Origin: Roseiarcus sp963767245
Lineage (GTDB): Bacteria; Pseudomonadota; Alphaproteobacteria; Rhizobiales; Beijerinckiaceae
DNA: 64,000 bases
Assembly (NCBI GenBank): GCA_963767245.1
Contig: CAVYDG010000019.1
Span: forward strand, 31,060-95,059
Reading direction: 5' to 3'
Below, one piece after another: positions 58,340-64,000 of this stretch. The notes under the pieces were generated by a model. The model was not told the origin of the DNA, searched no databases, and saw only the letters and a program-made list of their open reading frames with translations. The translations under genes were made by a program, and so were the position numbers. The stretch's first letter is position 1. Every line of letters starts with the position of its first letter.

Positions 58340-58660
58340 GCGCGATTCATGTGCGGGCCCATTCTCCACGATCGCGTGCGCAGCGTCGCCGACGGCGTCA
58401 AGCCGTCGGAATACGGACGGCGGGAGATCGGCCAGGGCATGCGGGCGTTGAAGGCGGAGGGCGTGGGCCTGCCGGTACCGCGCGAGTTCGTATTTCTCGA
58501 GCGGGCGACGATTGGCCTCGGCGGCGCGTTCCTGCGCCTTGGCGCGCGGCTCAACTTTCATCGAGTATACGAGGACGCGATCGCCGGATTCGAAGCGGCG
58601 GTCACGCCCGCCACGCCGGGGCGCTCGAGGCGGTCGGACTCGGCCCAGCCACGGGTCCCT
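58340..58660 (+). pseudogene. C-terminal fragment resembling an ABC1/AarF-type kinase
   Basis: The frame that leads toward pobA encodes VKPSEYGRREIGQGMRALKA, EGVGLPVPREFVFLERATIG and FLRLGARLNFHRVYEDAI. This recalls the last 90 residues of ABC1 (AarF/UbiB-like) atypical kinases. There is no kinase core; the N-terminal side joins transposase debris. Confidence 0.4.
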
Positions 58661-58756
58661 CGAGAGGCGACCGGCGTCGGTCGGTTGATCGCATTAGTTG
58701 GATTTGCGATGCTGCGTGCCCTCGCCGGCATATCGCCGCGGCTAGGGAGGGAGAGC

Positions 58757-59935
58757 ATGCGCCGCACTCAGGTCGCGATCATCGGCGGCGGGCCGGCCGG
58801 TCTCCTGCTGTCCCATCTGCTACATCGGCACAATATCGACAGCGTCGTGCTCGAACGGCAGGCAAAGGCGCGTGTGCTTAAGCGTATTCGTGCGGGCGTG
58901 CTCGAATACGGCACGGTCAAGCTGTTGCGCGATTCGGGCGCGGGCGAACGGATGGACCGCGAGGGCCATGCCCACGACGGCGCCTGGATTGCCTGGCAGG
59001 ACCGCGAGCCGTTTCTGATCGATACCAAGACCTATGCCGGGAGGCCGATGTGGTCGCATGGGCAGACCGCGATCACCGAGGAACTGTACCGGATCCGGGG
59101 GCGCGACGGGGGACGGATCGTCGAAGAGGCCGAGAATGTCCGTCTCCACGACCTGACCCAAACCGCGCCGAAGGTAACCTACGAGAAGAACGGCGCGACC
59201 GAGACGCTGGAGTGTGACTTCATCGCCGGCTGCGACGGATTCCATGGCGTGTCTCGCCAGAGCATTCCGAAGGAGAAGCTCAGGATCTTCGAGCGCGCCT
59301 ATCCGTTCGGCTGGCTCGGAATCATGTCGGAAACGCCGCCGATCGGAGACATCATCTACGCCCGGCATGAGCGCGGCTTCGCGCTCGCCTCGCTACGCAA
59401 TCCGAACCTCAGCCGCTACTACATCCAGTGCAGCCTCGATACTGAGCTCGCCGACTGGCCGGACTACCGGTTCTGGGAGGAGCTGAAACGGCGGTTTCCC
59501 GACGACATTGCGCGCAAGATCGTCACCGGCCCGTCGATCGAGAAATCGATCGCGCCGCTGCGCAGCTTCGTCGCCGAGCCGATGCGCTACGGCCGGCTTT
59601 TTCTCGCCGGCGACGCCGCCCATATCGTCCCACCGACCGGGGCGAAAGGCTTGAACCTGGCGGTCTCCGACGTCTTCTATCTCCAGAGGGCCCTCGCCGC
59701 GCATTTCGCCAAGGGCGACGACCGCTATCTCGAAAGCTATTCGGACATGGCGCTGAGACGAGTTTGGGCGGCCGAGCGATTTTCCTGGTGGCTGACCAAG
59801 CTATTGCACGTCTTTCCCGACGACGACGCGTTCGAGACCAGAATCAAAGTGAGCCAATTCGGTCATATCCACCAATCGAAGCATGCCGAGGCGATGGTCG
59901 CCGAACAATATGCCGGGTTGCCATTCGGGGATTGA
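58757..59935 (+). CDS. pobA: 4-hydroxybenzoate 3-monooxygenase (p-hydroxybenzoate hydroxylase)
   Basis: The product has 392 residues, the normal length for PobA. The FAD site VAIIGGGPAGLLLSHLL is at the N-terminus, CDGFHGVSRQSIPK (DG motif) is near residue 160, and AGDAAHIVPPTGAKGLNLAV is near residue 285. The C-terminus, AERFSWWLTKLLHVFPDDDA, is characteristic of PobA. It hydroxylates 4-hydroxybenzoate to protocatechuate using NADPH and oxygen. ATG 58757 follows AGGGAGGG closely; the frame is open upstream to 58190, but that part is unrelated debris. It is unrelated to the glycan genes and may mark the edge of the glycan island. No pobR-like regulator is visible. Confidence 0.93.
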   Translation: MRRTQVAIIGGGPAGLLLSHLLHRHNIDSVVLERQAKARVLKRIRAGVLEYGTVKLLRDSGAGERMDREGHAHDGAWIAWQDREPFLIDTKTYAGRPMWSHGQTAITEELYRIRGRDGGRIVEEAENVRLHDLTQTAPKVTYEKNGATETLECDFIAGCDGFHGVSRQSIPKEKLRIFERAYPFGWLGIMSETPPIGDIIYARHERGFALASLRNPNLSRYYIQCSLDTELADWPDYRFWEELKRRFPDDIARKIVTGPSIEKSIAPLRSFVAEPMRYGRLFLAGDAAHIVPPTGAKGLNLAVSDVFYLQRALAAHFAKGDDRYLESYSDMALRRVWAAERFSWWLTKLLHVFPDDDAFETRIKVSQFGHIHQSKHAEAMVAEQYAGLPFGD

Positions 59936-60362
59936 GCGGCCTCTCGGAGACGCGAGAGACATCTCTCCACGGTGCCGAAGTGAATTCGACTTACTGGTCT
60001 TTGTTTCCGTAGTTGTGCACATCTTTGACCGGCGCCGGATGAGCAAAATCTCGTAGACCCTGACGCGTCGTTCAGTGAGTAGTCTGCGGGGTGGGTCTAA
60101 CGATGGGACCCTCGCTATCTCGGCCTGGATCGCAACAACTGGGCACCCTCAATTCGTCGCGATCGCGATGAACATGAAGCAGAACATGTAGCGGGCGAGG
60201 CTTTTCATCGCGGCGCAGTGGGCCGCCGCGAGGGGAGGAGTCCGTTTGGAATAGGCAGGAGGCCAGAAAATGAGCAACGCTGAAAGGCGCGCGACGAGGC
60301 GTACACCTTCGTCGCCGCCCTGTTGAGGCGGTCAAGAAACCGCACAGCCGCACACTCGACCA
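59936..60362. other. Gap with a short membrane-like tail on the minus strand
   Basis: A minus-strand piece at about 60150-60215 reads MKSLARYMFCFMFIAIATN before a stop, possibly the tail of a lost membrane protein. Nothing else is recognised. Confidence 0.3.
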
Positions 60363-60711
60363 TTATGCGAAGCGCTCCAAGCTGTTTTTCGTAGACCGTG
60401 AAGAGGCTTCGCCTTCGACCTCCGGCAACCGGGAGATCCCGTGCCGTTGCAGACACCGATGAAGTGACGAGCGCGTCAGATGCGGGATAGTGGCCTGCAA
60501 GGCGTACAAGCAGTCGTCAAGCGGTAACAGAGTATGCCTCCGGAAAGCGACGACGGCCTCTTCCTCAACCGAAAGGACCGTCGATCGCGGCGCCTTGGGC
60601 CCCGTCGGCAGATCGGAAACGGAAGTCCTCGACTTCCATTTGGCGATGGTTTTCGCGTTGCCGCCGTAGCGCTTCGTCAGCGCTCTCAAGCTCTCTTGAT
60701 GGTGTGGACGG
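60363..60711 (-). pseudogene. IS481-family transposase N-terminal fragment
   Basis: The minus frame reads HHQESLRALTKRYGGNAKTI, AKWKSRTSVSDLPTGPKAPR and IPHLTRSSLHRCLQRHGISR, the N-terminal HTH part of IS481 transposases. It ends after LPEVEG in unrelated residues at 60363. Its extreme N-terminus is replaced by the group II intron starting at 60712. Confidence 0.85.
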
Positions 60712-62635
60712 GTGCGCCGGGAGACCGGCAAGAGGCAGACGGTGGAAGTCCGTCACGGTGAAGGAGTAGCGAACCGCACCGGCCCCGAGTGATGCACGGA
60801 TGTCCGTGAGGGCAGACGTGAAGCGTTCACAGGGGAGGGCGCAGGCGAGGTATTGAGCGGCGTAAGACAAGTTCGGGGCGCTGATGTTTTCCGTCCAACA
60901 GAAGGCAACACAGCCGGTGTCGAGATCGCAAGACACATGCTGGCCCCGCGTCGTCGTAGACCCTGGCATGCGCAGAAGCCTTTTGCTCGGGAACCGGGAG
61001 ATCTCCATCGCCGTCCCTGTCAGTCGTGACCGGGACGTTGTCGGGAAGGCCGGAGGCCGTAGCCGACGATGAGCCCGATGGAGAAGTCGGACCTGCCCGT
61101 AGTAGCGCGGAAGCGAGCGAACAAGGCGGCCTTGGCTGCTGCGGAGCCCGTGGAGCGAAGGGGCGGGGCCAAGGAGAATGCGGAGCTGCAAAACACCGTC
61201 CGGACGCAGAGCCGGGAAGCCGTGTCACAGGCGCAGGGCCGCATACGAGAAGCCGTCATCAGGAACAGGCAGAGCAAGCTGACGGCGCTCCTGCATCACA
61301 TCAACGTCGACGTTTTGCGAGCGAGCTTCTCCGATCTGAAGAAGACCGCAGCGCCGGGCGTCGACGAGGTGACGTGGACCGAATACGCCAAGCACCTGGA
61401 GGCGAACCTCCTGGACCTGCATGCTCGCGTTCACACAGGGGCGTATCGAGCGCTACCGTCGCGCCGGAAGTATATACCGAAGGCGGATGGCAGACAGCGG
61501 CCGCTCGGCATCGCTGCCATAGAGGACAAGATCGTCCAGGCTGCGGTGGCGGCAATTCTGACGCCGATCTATGAGTCGGAGTTCCTGGGCTTCAGCTACG
61601 GGTTCCGACCGAAGCGCAACCAGCATCAAGCGCTGGACGCGCTCGCGTTCGGGATCGGGAAGCGGCGGATCAACTGGGTGCTCGACTGCGACGTTCAATC
61701 CTTTTTCGACAAGGTCAGCCGTGACTGGCTGATCCGATTCGTCGAGCATCGGGTTGGCGACAGGCGAATCATCCGGCTGATTGCCAAATGGCTGACGGCA
61801 GGCGTGCTCGAAGATGGACGCGTGATCGAAACGGAGGAGGGGACGCCACAGGGCGCGGTCATCAGCCCGCTCTTGGCGAACATCTACCTTCATCATGTTT
61901 ATGATCAATGGGTCCACCAGTGGCGGCAGCGATGCGCCACCGGCGACGTGATTGTCGTGCGCTATGCGGACGACTTTATCGTTGGTTTCGAGCACCGACA
62001 CGAAGCGGAGCATTTCCTTGCCGATCTCAAGGTGAGGCTCGCGCGTTTTGGACTGAATCTTCATCCCGATAAGACGCGGCTCATCGAGTTTGGTCGGAAC
62101 GCGATTGCGAACCGCCGTGCTCGAGGCCTCGGCAAACCGGAGACGTTTGACTTCCTAGGGTTCAAGCATCACTGCGCGACCCGGCGGGACGGCAGCGGCT
62201 TCGTGCTCGGAAGGAAGCCAATGGCCAAGCGCATGCGAACCAAACTTCGGGAGATCAAGGAGCAGCTCATGGCGACCCGCCACGATGGGGTCGATGGGCA
62301 AGGCAAATGGCTTGCCCAAGTCCTGCGGGGTTGGATGGCCTACTACGCTGTGCCGATGAGCGGCTCAGCGATCTCAGCATTCCGGCATCACATGATCGAA
62401 CGCTGGCATGGCGCCCTGATGCGCCGCAGCCAACGGCGTCGATTAACGTGGACCCGAATGAAGACGATCGCGGACCGGTACCTGCCATTCCCGCGCATCC
62501 TGCATCCGTGGCCAGAGAAGCGGTTCCTCGTCACGATCCAAGGTGGGAGCCCGGTGCGTTAGCAGCGCCCGCCGGGATCTGTGCGGGGGGCGGAGAGTAA
62601 TCTCCGTCCCTACCGCGACCCCCGCCTAGGGGGCA
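60712..62635 (+). mobile_element. Group II intron with reverse transcriptase ORF
   Basis: The 5' end starts with the conserved GTGCGCC at 60712, followed by GACGGTGGAAGTCCGTCACGG and GAGTAGCGAACCGCACCGG, typical of bacterial group II introns. The ORF occupies domain IV. After the ORF, GGGATCTGTGCGGGGGGCGG and CCGTCCCTACCGCGACC form the domain V-like hairpin near 62574-62622. The exact 3' splice site near 62635 was not fixed. The left exon is an IS481 scrap and the right exon leads into an IS110 element. Confidence 0.8.
61069..62562 (+). CDS. ltrA: Group II intron reverse transcriptase/maturase
   Basis: The product has 497 residues. Reverse-transcriptase blocks include RRKYIPKADGRQRPLGIAAI, LGFSYGFRPKRNQHQALDAL, GTPQGAVISPLLANIYL and the catalytic VRYADDFIVGF. 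The maturase (X) domain follows (LAQVLRGWMAYYAVPMSG). The C-terminus KRFLVTIQGGSPVR has no HNH endonuclease domain, as in ORF classes that prime reverse transcription from nascent DNA. The protein splices and mobilises the intron. ATG 61069 is used; a second ATG lies three codons on. Confidence 0.92.
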   Translation: MSPMEKSDLPVVARKRANKAALAAAEPVERRGGAKENAELQNTVRTQSREAVSQAQGRIREAVIRNRQSKLTALLHHINVDVLRASFSDLKKTAAPGVDEVTWTEYAKHLEANLLDLHARVHTGAYRALPSRRKYIPKADGRQRPLGIAAIEDKIVQAAVAAILTPIYESEFLGFSYGFRPKRNQHQALDALAFGIGKRRINWVLDCDVQSFFDKVSRDWLIRFVEHRVGDRRIIRLIAKWLTAGVLEDGRVIETEEGTPQGAVISPLLANIYLHHVYDQWVHQWRQRCATGDVIVVRYADDFIVGFEHRHEAEHFLADLKVRLARFGLNLHPDKTRLIEFGRNAIANRRARGLGKPETFDFLGFKHHCATRRDGSGFVLGRKPMAKRMRTKLREIKEQLMATRHDGVDGQGKWLAQVLRGWMAYYAVPMSGSAISAFRHHMIERWHGALMRRSQRRRLTWTRMKTIADRYLPFPRILHPWPEKRFLVTIQGGSPVR

Positions 62636-62686
62636 TCTAAGTGCCGAAAGGTGGTCGCTGGAGCGCCACCACGAGGGAGGCCGTCC

Positions 62687-63707
62687 ATGCGGAAATATAT
62701 CCGAATTGGCGTCGACATTGCCAAGAATTGCTTTCAAGTCCACGCGCTGGAGAGCGAAGATTGTTCCGCCACGAAACGCAGACTGAGCCGTTCGGGGATC
62801 GTCAAATTCCTCGCCGAGGTCGAGCCGTGCGCGATCGGGATGGAGGCTTGCGGCTCGGCGCATTATTGGGCGCGGCGGTTTCGCGCGATGGGCCACGAGG
62901 TGAAACTCACGCCTCCGATTTACGTGAAACCCTATGTCAAGCGCGGCAAGAACGACGCGGCGGATGCGGCGGCGATCTGCGAGGCGATATCTCGGCCAAA
63001 CATGCGTTTCGTCGCCGTCAAGAGCGAGGACCAACAGGCCACGCTGATGGCGCACAAGACCCGTGAACTACTGATCAAGCAGCGCACGATGAGCGTGAAC
63101 GCCTTGCGGGGTCATCTGGCGGAGTTCGGTGTCATCGCCGCCAAAGGGATCAGCCACGTCGAGGAACTCCTCGAGAAACCCGCCGCCGCCGACCTTCCGG
63201 CGATGGTCCAGGCGACGCTGGGGATTCTGCTTGCGCAATTGCGGTCTCTCGACGCGGCGATCGACGAGCTGGAGCGCGCGATCGTCGCCGACCATCGACG
63301 CGATCCGGTCAGCCGGCTGGCGGCGAGCGTTCCCGGCGTCGGCGCGCTCGCCGCTTCGGCGATTCTGGCCAGCGCGCCAGATCCGCGGGCCTTCAAATCC
63401 GGCCGCGATTTCGCCGCCTGGCTTGGCGCGACGCCCAGAGAACTCGACCGGCGGCAAGGAGAAATTCGGGTCGATAACCAAGCAGGGCAATCGGTATATC
63501 CGACGGCTTCTAGTGTTGGGCGCCATCTCGGTCTTGCGGGCGGCGCCAAAGCGCAAGGGCGCGTTGTGCGACTGGCTGGCCGCGCTCAGAGCGCGCAAAC
63601 CGCCCAAGGTCGTGGCGGTGGCGTTGGCCAACAAGCTCGCCCGGATCGTCTGGGCGATCATCACCACCGGCGAGGCCTTCCGCACCTCCATCTACGCCAA
63701 GGCCTGA
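62687..63707 (+). pseudogene. IS110-family transposase, one frameshift
   Basis: From ATG 62687 (good AGGGAGG upstream) the frame reads RIGVDIAKNCFQVHALES, AIGMEACGSAHYWARR and GKNDAADAAAICEA, the DEDD catalytic N-terminus of IS110. The Tnp20 domain follows (ASVPGVGALAASAILAS, FAAWLGATP). Near 63453 the reading moves by one base to KEKFGSITKQGNRYIRRLL, ending at 63707. It would be about 340 residues when repaired. Confidence 0.85.
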
Positions 63708-64000
63708 TCCCAATCGGGGGCAACGCACTCGAAAGGAGAACGCAGGCTCAAGAGTTTGGCGAGCGCGACGACGACGTGATGAACGACACGGCGAGACGAT
63801 CGAAGACCATCGGACACTCCGCAATGGGTCAGGAGCCCAAAGCTCGCCCCCTTGATCGGGAGCCGAGGGTCGTCGGACTTCATCAGGGCCAGCGGACCCA
63901 GTCCGCGCCAACAGGCCGGACATATGACCGAAGGCCGCCAGCCGTTCACCGCCGAAATAAAAACGCTTGCCAAGGGGCCGTCCACATATGACCCATTAGA
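63708..64000. other. Probable 3' non-coding end of the IS110 element
   Basis: No convincing frame is present. Such downstream regions in IS110 elements hold the element end and, in some, a guide RNA. The window ends before a boundary can be seen. Confidence 0.35.

Noticed and set aside
58190..58756. In-frame 189-codon N-terminal extension of pobA
   Set aside because: The extension is transposase and kinase-like debris; pobA has its own strong ribosome-binding site, and ATG 58757 gives the normal family length.

Overview
The window is GC-rich alphaproteobacterial DNA. The gene families and insertion-sequence types suggest a member of the Hyphomicrobiales (Rhizobiales), possibly a methanotroph-like or rhizobium-like organism; this is inferred from protein style only, without database searches. 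It is an accessory region devoted to surface glycans (lipopolysaccharide, capsule or glycoprotein decoration) that has been heavily invaded and rearranged by mobile elements. No rRNA, tRNA or CRISPR array was recognised.

Layout. 1-4.8 kb: a DUF6311-type membrane protein and a GtrB-like glycosyltransferase, an IS5-family element, a small methyltransferase, and shredded remnants. 4.86-10.13 kb: an intact, tightly overlapping operon for a sialic-acid-like (nonulosonic acid) sugar. It encodes a Gfo/Idh/MocA-SDR fusion, a CMP-sugar synthetase fused to a HAD phosphatase, a short NeuB-type synthase and a putative GT-B glycosyltransferase. 10.2-16.1 kb: nested transposons (IS3, group II intron scrap, IS3, istB scraps, IS21, IS30). 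16.5-23.3 kb: methyltransferases, an AT-rich membrane protein gene and an IS5 element, several of them decayed. 23.2-28.1 kb: one sulfotransferase-like gene cut into three pieces by a second IS21 copy and an IS630 element. 28.2-33.1 kb: phage, IS66, IS3 and IS21 scraps, a broken methyltransferase-GT9 fusion and a scrap of hldE. 33.1-38.4 kb: three co-directional glycosyltransferase-like genes on the minus strand. 38.4-47.7 kb: a diverged duplication of a cassette containing GT2, a stand-alone adenylating enzyme, a carrier-thioesterase and an O-methyltransferase, with an IS630 element between the copies. 47.9-56.7 kb: hldD, a 923-residue GT9-containing protein, a GT-B glycosyltransferase, a polytopic membrane protein and a GT2. 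56.7-64 kb: transposase scraps, an intact 4-hydroxybenzoate hydroxylase gene (pobA), a group II intron and an IS110 element.

How the genes fit together. The nonulosonate operon could make a CMP-activated acidic sugar. The heptose epimerase and the GT9, GT2 and GT4 enzymes fit synthesis of a core or O-chain. The methyltransferases, the interrupted sulfotransferase and the adenylation/carrier/thioesterase cassette look like decorating enzymes. Many genes outside the nonulosonate operon carry one or more single-base frameshifts, so the region is either decaying or contains uncorrected indel errors. The two near-identical 2.65-kb IS21 copies in direct orientation are the obvious recombination hot spots.
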